64,000 nt of DNA from DATIJJ01 sp964612855 (GTDB taxonomy: Bacteria > Pseudomonadota > Gammaproteobacteria > DSM-16500): contig CAZTDR010000001.1 of assembly GCA_964612855.1 (NCBI GenBank), forward strand, positions 62,001 through 126,000. The letters are read 5' to 3'. Position 1 is the first letter of the stretch; each line of letters opens with the position of its first letter. The notes under the pieces were generated by a model. It was not told where the DNA came from. It searched no databases and was given only the letters and a program-made list of their open reading frames with translations. Positions 44,326-51,493 of the stretch are shown here, one piece after another. Both the position numbers and the translations under genes were made by a program.

Positions 44326-44835
44326 CTAAGCAACGCTATAAAGATTAATTTTTTTTACTGCGTCAACTACATGTTTCAATATGTCAAATTTTGAATAAAT
44401 GCCATTCTGTTTTGATAGTAATGCTTGATAAAGCTCAACAGAAAGTTGGATCTTGTTTTTATCTGGCATGTTAATATTTAATGATGTAAGCAGATTATTA
44501 ACTTCAGCAAAGATGTCTCCTAGCAAATTCGCATTAATTTCTGGTGGACTTACTGTTTGGTAATTCTCATTTTCTTTGTCTGATTTTGAAGCATAAGTAT
44601 CTTGTGTGTCATCTTGGCCAGTGAGTAACCATGCTGAGTTAACTCTCAAGTGGCAAGAATATTTTATTATAATTTCCGGACTTAACCCTCTTTTCCCGGC
44701 CTCATGTTGTGAATAAGTGACATAAGGTATGCGATTTTGATGGGCAAAAGCTCGTGCAGACTTAAAACCTGCTTTAATGCGAGCATATTTCAGTCGATTT
44801 GCAATATTGTTACTCATGTTTTCACTTATATTCAT
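44326..44835 (-). CDS. Cro/CI-family (XRE) transcriptional regulator
   Basis: 169 residues. The N-terminal HTH (about 10-70) reads NRLKYARIKAGFKSARAFA...YSQHEAGKRGLSPEIIIKYS, the phage-repressor type, followed by LRVNSAWLLTGQDD, a common end of this domain in prophage-derived repressors. The C-terminal half is helical. The start is either 44835 or Met7 (44817); neither has a strong ribosome site. It is divergent from 45085, with about 250 AT-rich bases between. Confidence 0.75.
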   Translation of the reverse strand: MNISENMSNNIANRLKYARIKAGFKSARAFAHQNRIPYVTYSQHEAGKRGLSPEIIIKYSCHLRVNSAWLLTGQDDTQDTYASKSDKENENYQTVSPPEINANLLGDIFAEVNNLLTSLNINMPDKNKIQLSVELYQALLSKQNGIYSKFDILKHVVDAVKKINLYSVA

Positions 44836-45084
44836 TTTGAATTTATTGAGTATATAATTTTTCGCCCACTAATCAAAGTAATTTTAAATCGCAGGCGTTA
44901 AATGCTGCTCATATGTTTATATAAAATAAACAAATAAGAGTCATTCTTTGCTAGTAGTATTATTTTCGAAGCGATAATCCATTAAAAACACTTTTTTGTT
45001 GACATGCATGGATTACGAATAATATATTCATTTCGAATATATTTAATTTGAAATTATTTAGCTTTATATGCGTAGGAGAAAAAA
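44836..45084. promoter_or_regulatory. Divergent AT-rich regulatory gap
   Basis: The region between the repressor and the gene at 45085 contains AATATATTC-ATTT-CGAATATATT (about 45018-45040), a repeated half-site that could be an operator for the HTH protein. On the minus strand TATACT is close to the repressor start. These are by eye and unproven. Confidence 0.35.
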
Positions 45085-45531
45085 GTGGCTACTGGTGAAG
45101 AAATGTTACGTCAAGTATTCAAAATAGATTCGCTTGTTTTATCAAAACATGAAAAAACACTTTTAGAAGCTGAGATTTTTGTTCGCACTTGTGACGAAGT
45201 TAAAAATATTATTAAAACTCAACATGAAGGATATTTTCGTTTAATGAAATTTGATTGTGATATGGAGATTGCAATGATAGATAGTAATTTTATGCGTTAC
45301 ATAATTAATGATATTTTAATAACAGAAGAATATTCTTTGTCGGGGATAGCGTATTACACGCAAACTCCAGAAGATGTTATTTACGAAATTGCAGCTGGAC
45401 ATAATCCTAGCCCATCAATTGCTCTGTCAAAAAAAATTATTGATATACACCGATCTGTGAGAGCAGATCTTTATGAAAAAATAATTAGAAAAGTTCTAGA
45501 AGAGTTGTTAACTAAATTCCAAGTTTCTTGA
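45085..45531 (+). CDS. Small helical protein with HTH-like region, divergent from XRE regulator
   Basis: 148 residues from GTG 45085 with AGGAG eight bases upstream. The segment SLSGIAYYTQTPEDVIYEIAAGHNPSPS looks like a helix-turn-helix recognition unit and is followed by a basic helix KKIIDIHRSVR. This might be the partner of the divergent repressor in a small regulatory switch derived from a prophage. I do not recognise a named family. Confidence 0.55.
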   Translation: MATGEEMLRQVFKIDSLVLSKHEKTLLEAEIFVRTCDEVKNIIKTQHEGYFRLMKFDCDMEIAMIDSNFMRYIINDILITEEYSLSGIAYYTQTPEDVIYEIAAGHNPSPSIALSKKIIDIHRSVRADLYEKIIRKVLEELLTKFQVS

Positions 45532-45659
45532 TAAATTGCAATTAATTGAATTATTTTATCTAATACGATAGGCCATTCGCATATTGTCATGTTTATAATC
45601 GAAATACTATCTCTAGTGTCGAACACCCATAGATGGCTGAGCATTGTGAAATAAAGAAT

Positions 45660-45687
45660 GTAGGGTGGACAAAGCGCAGTGTCCACC
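45660..45687. repeat. Palindromic repeat, family D/B hybrid
   Basis: GTAGGGTGGACAAAGCGCAG followed by TGTCCACC, just before the truncated HDAC copy. Confidence 0.65.
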
Positions 45688-45701
45688 ATTCCGATTAAGG
45701 T

Positions 45702-45916
45702 TCAAGAAAGCAAACTTTCCACGTGCGCATGCACGGCCTCGCCTAACGTCTCAAATACATAATCCCCCTCCACTAAAGAAACGACTCGACCTTCACAATA
45801 ATTGTCAGCCAACTGCATCACTTCTCGGGTCATGGCCGCATAATTAGATGCCGTTAATTGTAAATCGGCTAACAGATCACCTTGCCTTGCATCAAATCCT
45901 GCAGAAACGGTGCAAA
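45702..45916 (-). pseudogene. Truncated duplicate of the HDAC-like gene (3' end)
   Basis: The last 70 or so residues (SAGFDARQGDLLADLQLTAS to AHVESLLS) are nearly identical to the intact gene at 46840-47784, with scattered changes (for example VSLVEGDYVFETL against VSVLEGGYVSETL). Similarity stops abruptly at about 45916 where the frame runs into unrelated sequence. It has no start and no catalytic domain. Confidence 0.85.
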
Positions 45917-45999
45917 CGATGTCAAGAAACGGAAACGATGTAACCTCATTTAGCATTTTTTAAATAGGAATGTATAATGAGGTTATTGACGCCATGTTT

Positions 46000-46364
46000 T
46001 ATTTGGCAGGCTGGGTTTAGCAGTTTGTTATGATATCCGCTTCCCAGAATTTTTCCGTGCAATGAGCCAACAACAAGTTGAACTCGTCGTATTACCCGCC
46101 GCTTTCACCTATACCACCGGTGTCGTACATTGGGATACCTTAGTCCGTGCCATTGAAAATCAAATTTACTTAATCGCCGCCGCCCAAACCGGCACACATC
46201 AAAGTGGCCGTAAAACGTATGGTCATAGCATGATTGTTGACCCCTGGGGTATCGTGAAAGCCAGTTTGCCTGAAGGGGAGGGGGTTGTGGTAGCGCAAAT
46301 CGATTTGAATTATTTGCATCAATTACGGGAGGAATTTCCTGTTTTGTCTCATCGGTGTTTTTAA
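46000..46364 (+). pseudogene. Truncated duplicate of the Nit-like hydrolase (3' end)
   Basis: The sequence from the GGCAGGCTGGGTTTAGCAGT region to the stop copies the last third of the gene at 41625-42440, including the active-site cysteine context and the end EEFPVLSHRCF. Two codons (AR) are missing in the LVRAIENQ region relative to LVRARAIENQ. Similarity continues about 48 bases past the stop, to 46412. The N-terminal two thirds, with the Glu and Lys of the triad, are absent. Confidence 0.85.
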
Positions 46365-46556
46365 AAGTATCGCCTCTCCTCAACTTCCTGGAAGAGAGTA
46401 GATCTTAATATACCCAGACTTAACGCCTTCTCCTCCCGTTGGTCGTGCGGTCTATCGCGGGCTCGTGTAGCATGTAGTTACTCTCTTCGTTCCTCGTAGA
46501 TAGTGTTTTTAAAGAAGCAGTTTTGGCATTCCGATATTCGGTGTTGTTGCGTAAGT

Positions 46557-46832
46557 CACTGACTTTTCGTGCCCGAGCCCGTGTGCGTGCCCGCGCCCGT
46601 CTTTTCCTCGACAAACCGATTAAGCTTCCACCTTTTCTGAAGAATGTGCGGGTATTTGATATTTGTCAGCGTCTTCAGATTATTACAGAAGCTTATTATT
46701 TAAAGGGCAGAGGACTGCTAACTAGCATTGTTGCCATGCTGACTAAAATGGCTAAAGAAAAAACTTAGTGGTTTCTGCAAAGAGAAAGACGGGCGCGGGC
46801 ACGCACACGGGCTCGGGCACGAAAAGTCAGTG
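46557..46832. repeat. Perfect 48-base inverted repeat with GC-rich hexamer periodicity
   Basis: Left arm 46557-46604 (CACTGACTTTTCGTGCCCGA ... CGTCTTT) and right arm 46785-46832 are exact reverse complements. Inside each arm GGGCGC/GGGCAC/GCACAC/GGGCTC/GGGCAC repeats with a period of six. They flank a 180-base AT-richer centre. Frames through the arms read Arg-Ala repeats. It occupies the place where the oxidoreductase and regulators lie in the other duplication copy. Confidence 0.8.
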
Positions 46833-46839
46833 ATTAAAA

Positions 46840-47784
46840 TTAAGAAAGCAAGCTTTCCACGTGTGCATGCACGGCCTCGCCTAACGTCTCAGATACATAA
46901 CCGCCTTCCAATACAGAAACGATTCGTCCTTCACAGTATTTGTCAGCCAACTGCATCACTTCTCGGGTCATGGCCGCATAATCAGATGCTGTTAATTGTA
47001 AATCGGCTAACGGATCACCTTGCCTTGCATCAAATCCCGCAGAAATAATAATAAAATCCGGTTGGAAGATAGTTTCAATTCTTTGTAATCCAGCACTAAA
47101 TTGTTGTCGATGAAATGTGGCAGGACAGCCAGCAGGCAACGGGATGTTGAGTGTATAACCTATTCCTTTCTCGGCACCTATTTCACTTGCACTTCCCGTT
47201 CCTGGGTAAAAAGGAGATTCATGCAGTGAAAAATAAAAAACGGAAGGATCAGCATAAAAAATATCTTGAGTGCCGTTACCGTGATGCACATCCCAGTCAA
47301 TAATCAAAATATTTTTTAAGTGATGGTGTAGTTGAATATAACGTGCAGCGATGGCGGCATTGTTAAACAAGCAAAAGCCCATGGCTTGCGTAGGTGTTGC
47401 GTGATGGCCGGGCGGACGGATTAAGCAAAATGCATTACGGATTTTTTTTGCAAGTATGTTATCGATGGCTGGCAATGCGGCGCCAGCGGCGAGTAATGCG
47501 ACTTCGTAAGAATGTTGTGAAAGAAGCGTGTCACTGTCAAGTAAGTAATACTGCTCAGGCTCTTTGGGGCAAAGCACTTTAATTTGATCCAGTAAGGCGT
47601 TACTATGGCAAAGTACAATATCTTTAACAGTAGCAGGGCGCGGCGTGAGATGAAGGAGGTTGTCCCATACAGCGGCATCTTGCTGTAATTTTTTTAAAAT
47701 AACCTCTACTCTCTCTGGACACTCGGGGCTATCCGCTGTTTTATGTAATAAAAATCGCGGATCATAAACTAAGCCAGTTTGCAT
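46840..47784 (-). CDS. Histone deacetylase-family amidohydrolase
   Basis: 314 residues of the HDAC/acetoin utilisation/acetylpolyamine amidohydrolase fold. Zinc-site and catalytic motifs are RPPGHHATPTQAMGFCLFNN, IIDWDVHHGNGTQDIFY and SAGFDARQGDPLADLQLT. Bacterial members deacetylate small amides or polyamines, or proteins. It is cytoplasmic. A truncated copy of its 3' end lies at 45702-45916. It is transcribed divergently from the small membrane protein gene. Confidence 0.92.
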   Translation of the reverse strand: MQTGLVYDPRFLLHKTADSPECPERVEVILKKLQQDAAVWDNLLHLTPRPATVKDIVLCHSNALLDQIKVLCPKEPEQYYLLDSDTLLSQHSYEVALLAAGAALPAIDNILAKKIRNAFCLIRPPGHHATPTQAMGFCLFNNAAIAARYIQLHHHLKNILIIDWDVHHGNGTQDIFYADPSVFYFSLHESPFYPGTGSASEIGAEKGIGYTLNIPLPAGCPATFHRQQFSAGLQRIETIFQPDFIIISAGFDARQGDPLADLQLTASDYAAMTREVMQLADKYCEGRIVSVLEGGYVSETLGEAVHAHVESLLS

Positions 47785-47813
47785 AGGAACACCTACTTTA
47801 TATGGAGATTGAT

Positions 47814-48155
47814 ATGCTTGTTATTGCTGTGATCTTTTTTTTAATTGCTGCGTTTCTCGGTTCATTTTTATTAGCTGCTATTTTACGAAATCAACCCACC
47901 CCTAAGCCCATTGTATTTATGCATGGAAGTGTTGCGGGGATAGCACTAATAATTTTTATTGTCTACATTGCGTTGGGACATACTGCGCCATTACTCATCA
48001 CGAGTCTAGTGTTGTTTATCTTGGCTGCGTTGGGTGGTTTGACGATGTTTACATTGGATATCAATGGTAAACCGGTGCCGAAGATGATTGCGGTAGGGCA
48101 TCCGATTTTAGCGGTGACGAGTGTGGTTCTTTTGATTGTTTATTTGGTTAGTTAA
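47814..48155 (+). CDS. Small integral membrane protein, unknown function
   Basis: 113 residues from ATG 47814, which has GGAG six bases upstream; an in-frame ATG four codons earlier overlaps that ribosome site. Four hydrophobic segments span nearly the whole chain (about 2-24, 36-56, 60-81 and 92-112), with FMHGSVAGIAL in the second. Similar short proteins occur in many proteobacteria without assigned function. Confidence 0.75.
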   Translation: MLVIAVIFFLIAAFLGSFLLAAILRNQPTPKPIVFMHGSVAGIALIIFIVYIALGHTAPLLITSLVLFILAALGGLTMFTLDINGKPVPKMIAVGHPILAVTSVVLLIVYLVS

Positions 48156-48178
48156 TTAGCTAGCTATATCGCTGAAAG

Positions 48179-48303
48179 GTGGATTACGCCGCGAAAAGCG
48201 CAGCTAATCCACCCTACAAAAGCGTGCATTTGCATTTACGGCCCAATACTATTACTACAAAATGTAGGGCGGATTAGGTGCGTTTTTTGCACCGTAATTC
48301 ACC
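48179..48303. repeat. Two inverted family B palindromic repeats
   Basis: GGTGGATTACGCCGC..AATCCACCCTAC (48179-48218) and GTAGGGCGGATTAGGTGCG..GTAATTCACC (48264-48303), directly followed by the hairpin element. Confidence 0.7.
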
Positions 48304-48492
48304 ATATATACTCGCCGCACTTGAGATCGCGGGTTTTAAAAATATCAGATTGCAAGATATTGCCATTCAATTTCAATGAAAAAGCGGAGGAATAGCTCGC
48401 TATTTCGAGCATTTTTTGTTGAAATTGAATGGCAAGATCGCTGTAAGATGATGTTTTAAAACCCGTGATTTCAAGTGCGGCGAGTATATACT
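48303..48492. mobile_element. Long hairpin element, type 3
   Basis: About 190 bases whose ends TATATACTCGCCGCACTTGA and TCAAGTGCGGCGAGTATATA mirror each other, continuing through GGGTTTTAAAA and its complement. The inner arms TGCCATTCAATTTCAA and TTGAAATTGAATGGCA enclose GGAATAGCTCGCTATTTCGAGC. It lies 60 bases before prfB. It is MITE-like and non-coding, unrelated in sequence to types 1 and 2 but of the same architecture. Confidence 0.7.
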
Positions 48493-48551
48493 AGCCAATC
48501 TCGCGTTAATCCTTTACCATTCTGCTAACAGAAATTCCTTAGAGAGCTCCC

Positions 48552-49650
48552 ATGATTGAAGTAACATCCGTACATATTCGTCTCAAAGATTTAGCCAAAC
48601 GCCTCGATGAAATTCGGAGGTATCTTTGACATCGAGCAAAAGCGTGAGCGTTTACAAGAAGTTGAGCGTGAACTAGAAGCCCCAACCATTTGGAATAATC
48701 CAGAAAAAGCCCAAAATCTGGGTCGAGAACGTGCCCAGCTTGACGACGTTGTGAGCGGCATTCAATTTTTAGAAACCGGGTTAAAAGATACGGCAGAATT
48801 GTTTGATTTGGCCGTACAAGAAAACGATACTGAATCGGCCGATCTGGTTTTGCAAGACTTGGATCAATTGATCAAAAAAATCGAACAGCTTGAGTTTCAA
48901 CGCATGTTTTCCGGTGAAATGGATGGTAATTCGGCCTATATGGACGTTCAATCCGGTTCCGGTGGCACGGAAGCCCAAGATTGGGCGAATATGTTATTGC
49001 GCATGTATTTGCGTTGGGGTGAGCAACATGGGTTTCAAGTTGAATTGATTGAAGCCTCAGCAGGAGAAGTGGTTGGAATAAAAAGCGCGACGATCAAATT
49101 TAGCGGCCCTTACGCCTATGGTTGGCTACGTACGGAAACAGGCGTACATCGGCTGGTCCGCAAATCGCCCTTTGATTCGAATAATAAACGGCATACTTCG
49201 TTTGCCTCTATCTTCGTTTCCCCTGAAATTGACGATAAAATCGAAATTGACATCAATCCTGCTGACCTGCGTGTCGATACGTATCGAGCGAGTGGAGCAG
49301 GCGGCCAACACGTTAACCGTACGGATTCAGCGATTCGTCTGACGCATATTCCGACCAATACTGTGGTGCAATGCCAATCGGATCGTTCGCAACACAAGAA
49401 TCGTGCGACAGCCATGAAGCAATTGCGCGCAAAATTATATGAGTTAGAGTTACAAAAAAAGCGGGCGAAACAAGATGAATTGGAAGCCGGGAAAATGGAT
49501 GTCACCTGGGGCAGCCAAATTCGTTCGTATGTATTGGATATGTCACGCATAAAAGATTTGCGCACTGGGGTTGAAGTGGCCAATACGCAAGCCGTATTGG
49601 ATGGTGATTTAGATAAATTTATTGAAGCTAGCTTATTAAGTGGATTATGA
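48552..49650 (+). CDS. prfB: Peptide chain release factor 2 with programmed +1 frameshift
   Basis: Translation starts at ATG 48552 and reads 25 codons to CTT TGA C at 48624-48630, where a +1 shift (skipping T48627) joins the main frame. A Shine-Dalgarno-like CGGAGG lies just upstream of the slip site, as in E. coli. The product is 365 residues, exactly the E. coli RF2 length. RKSPFDSNNKRHTSF carries the SPF stop-recognition motif and GAGGQHVNRTDSA the catalytic GGQ. RF2 level autoregulates the shift because the bypassed stop is UGA. It overlaps lysS by four bases. Confidence 0.97.
48624..48630 (+). promoter_or_regulatory. prfB +1 frameshift site CTTTGAC
   Basis: CTT-TGA-C preceded by GGAGGTAT: slippery leucine codon, in-frame UGA followed by C (a weak stop context), and an anti-Shine-Dalgarno pairing site. 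All elements match the known autoregulatory frameshift of bacterial prfB. Confidence 0.95.
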
Positions 49651-51164
49651 CTATGACTCAGCAAGAACAAGAAAATGTAATCGTCGATACTAATGAACTC
49701 ATTGCCCAGCGCCGCACTAAATTGGAAGAATTGCGTCAACAGGGAAATGCCTATCCCAATGGATTTATTCGCGATGCCTTGGCTGCTGATTTGCTCGCCG
49801 CTTATGGCGAAAAAAATGAAGCGGAGTTAGAGGCAGAGCCAGTTGAAGTAAAAATCGCGGGCCGTATGATGACCCGACGTTTAATGGGTAAAGCGAGTTT
49901 TGTGCACCTTCAAGATATGTCGGGAAAAATTCAATTGTATATCCGGCAAGATGAAATCCTACCGGAAGCCTACGCAGCCTTTTTACATTGGGATTTGGGC
50001 GATATTGTGGGGGTCGCGGGAAAACTATTTAAAACGAAAACCGGCGAATTGTCTGTTCGTGTCAAAAAAATTGAATTGCTTACCAAGTCGTTACGACCAT
50101 TGCCCGATAAATATCATGGATTGGCTGATCAAGAATCCCGTTATCGCCAACGCTATTTGGATTTATTAGTGAATGAAACAGCACGTGAAACGTTTATACT
50201 TCGCACCCAAATTGTGGATGGCATCCGTCAATTTTTAAAAGCACGCAATTTCCTCGAAGTAGAAACCCCTATGATGCAAGTGCTGGCCGGTGGGGCGGCT
50301 GCGCGTCCTTTCAAAACCCATCATAATGCACTGGATTTGCCTCTCTATTTGCGCATTGCCCCTGAGCTTTATTTGAAGCGATTGGTCGTAGGTGGCTTTG
50401 AGCGTGTGTTTGAAATCAACCGAAATTTCCGTAATGAAGGTTTGTCCACACGTCATAATCCAGAATTTACGATGTTGGAGTTTTATCAAGCTTATGCAGA
50501 TTATCGTGATTTGATGGATCTCACCGAGGAATTACTGCGTCAATTGGCGCAAACCCTTTTGCAAACGACGAGCATCACTTACCAAGACTGTACGTTTGAC
50601 TTGAATCAACCGTTCCTGCGCATCACGTTGTTCGAATCGATTTTGCATTTTAATCCTAAGCTGAAAGCAAGTGATATCGATACATTAGCTGCTGCTATAA
50701 AAACAGCGCGTGAATTAGGTATCCCAGTGAAAGAAAATTATGGATTAGGTAAAATTCAGGTCGAAATTTTTGAAAAAACAGTAGAAACTCAATTGATTCA
50801 ACCGACATTTATTACAGAATATCCGGCAGAAACGTCCCCCTTGGCGCGATGTAATGATCAAAATCCTTTTGTGACAGATCGTTTTGAAATGTTTATCGCG
50901 GGCCGAGAAATAGCCAATGGTTTTTCTGAATTGAACGATGCGGATGATCAAGCAAAACGATTTCGCATGCAAGTGGCGGAAAAAGAAGCGGGCGATGAAG
51001 AAGCAATGCCTTATGATGAAGATTACATCACCGCTTTAGAATATGGCATGCCGCCGACGGCAGGTGAGGGCATTGGAATTGATCGTCTCGTTATGCTATT
51101 TACCAATTCATCTTCGATTCGCGATGTGATTTTATTTCCTCATATGCGTCCGGCAGGCAAATAA
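49647..51164 (+). CDS. lysS: Lysine--tRNA ligase (class II)
   Basis: 505 residues. The N-terminal OB-fold binds the anticodon (AGRMMTRRLMGKASFVHLQD). Class II motif 2 is FRNEGLSTRHNPEFTMLE and motif 3 GEGIGIDRLVMLF. It overlaps prfB by four bases, the usual prfB-lysS coupling. A second ATG two codons in is an alternative start. Confidence 0.98.
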   Translation: MTMTQQEQENVIVDTNELIAQRRTKLEELRQQGNAYPNGFIRDALAADLLAAYGEKNEAELEAEPVEVKIAGRMMTRRLMGKASFVHLQDMSGKIQLYIRQDEILPEAYAAFLHWDLGDIVGVAGKLFKTKTGELSVRVKKIELLTKSLRPLPDKYHGLADQESRYRQRYLDLLVNETARETFILRTQIVDGIRQFLKARNFLEVETPMMQVLAGGAAARPFKTHHNALDLPLYLRIAPELYLKRLVVGGFERVFEINRNFRNEGLSTRHNPEFTMLEFYQAYADYRDLMDLTEELLRQLAQTLLQTTSITYQDCTFDLNQPFLRITLFESILHFNPKLKASDIDTLAAAIKTARELGIPVKENYGLGKIQVEIFEKTVETQLIQPTFITEYPAETSPLARCNDQNPFVTDRFEMFIAGREIANGFSELNDADDQAKRFRMQVAEKEAGDEEAMPYDEDYITALEYGMPPTAGEGIGIDRLVMLFTNSSSIRDVILFPHMRPAGK

Positions 51165-51194
51165 ATTTACCCGCATGGAGCCGGGAAGGCGTCC

Positions 51195-51376
51195 TATAGT
51201 CCTTCAGATAATTATTTTGGATTTTAACACGCCATCTTACTGCCATCTCAAGGTGTTTTTCAATCACAAAAACTTGAAATAGCCCTGCTATTCCTGCTTT
51301 TTTGTTCAATCAAAACACCTTGATCTGACAGTAATCTGTCATGTTAAAATCCAAAATAATTATCTGAAGAACTATA
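51195..51376. mobile_element. TA-flanked hairpin element (MITE-like), type 2
   Basis: 182 bases with ends TATAGTCCTTCAGATAATTA and TAATTATCTGAAGAACTATA, mirrored over about 45 bases (TTTTGGATTTTAACA / TGTTAAAATCCAAAA), then inner arms CAAGGTGTTTT and AAAACACCTTG. A solo end lies at 7243-7280 in the AbiE relic. It has no coding capacity. It follows lysS by 30 bases. Confidence 0.75.
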
Positions 51377-51419
51377 CCACCAGGATTGAATGAGATTTAG
51401 CGGCGCTGACATCTTCCCC

Positions 51420-51449
51420 AGCTCCCTCTCTTTTAAAAAGAGGGAGTTG
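51420..51449. repeat. Short hairpin CTCCCTCT/AGAGGGAG
   Basis: GCTCCCTCTCTTTTAAAAAGAGGGAGT folds into a stem of about 9 bp, 70 bases before the end of the convergent hypothetical gene. It might help termination of either transcript, but there is no T-tract. Confidence 0.45.
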
Positions 51450-51493
51450 GTTAACGAAGATGTTTATGAGGTGCAGCAGAATGTCTGAATGTC

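Noticed and set aside
46523..46768. Frame encoding Arg-Ala repeats (and a minus-strand counterpart)
   Set aside because: The Arg-Ala stretch is simply the GC hexamer inverted repeat read in frame; it occurs on both strands and lacks a start signal.
48607..48629. In-frame TGA near the start of prfB as a sign of a pseudogene
   Set aside because: The CTTTGAC context with an upstream GGAGG is the well-known programmed frameshift site, so the gene is intact.
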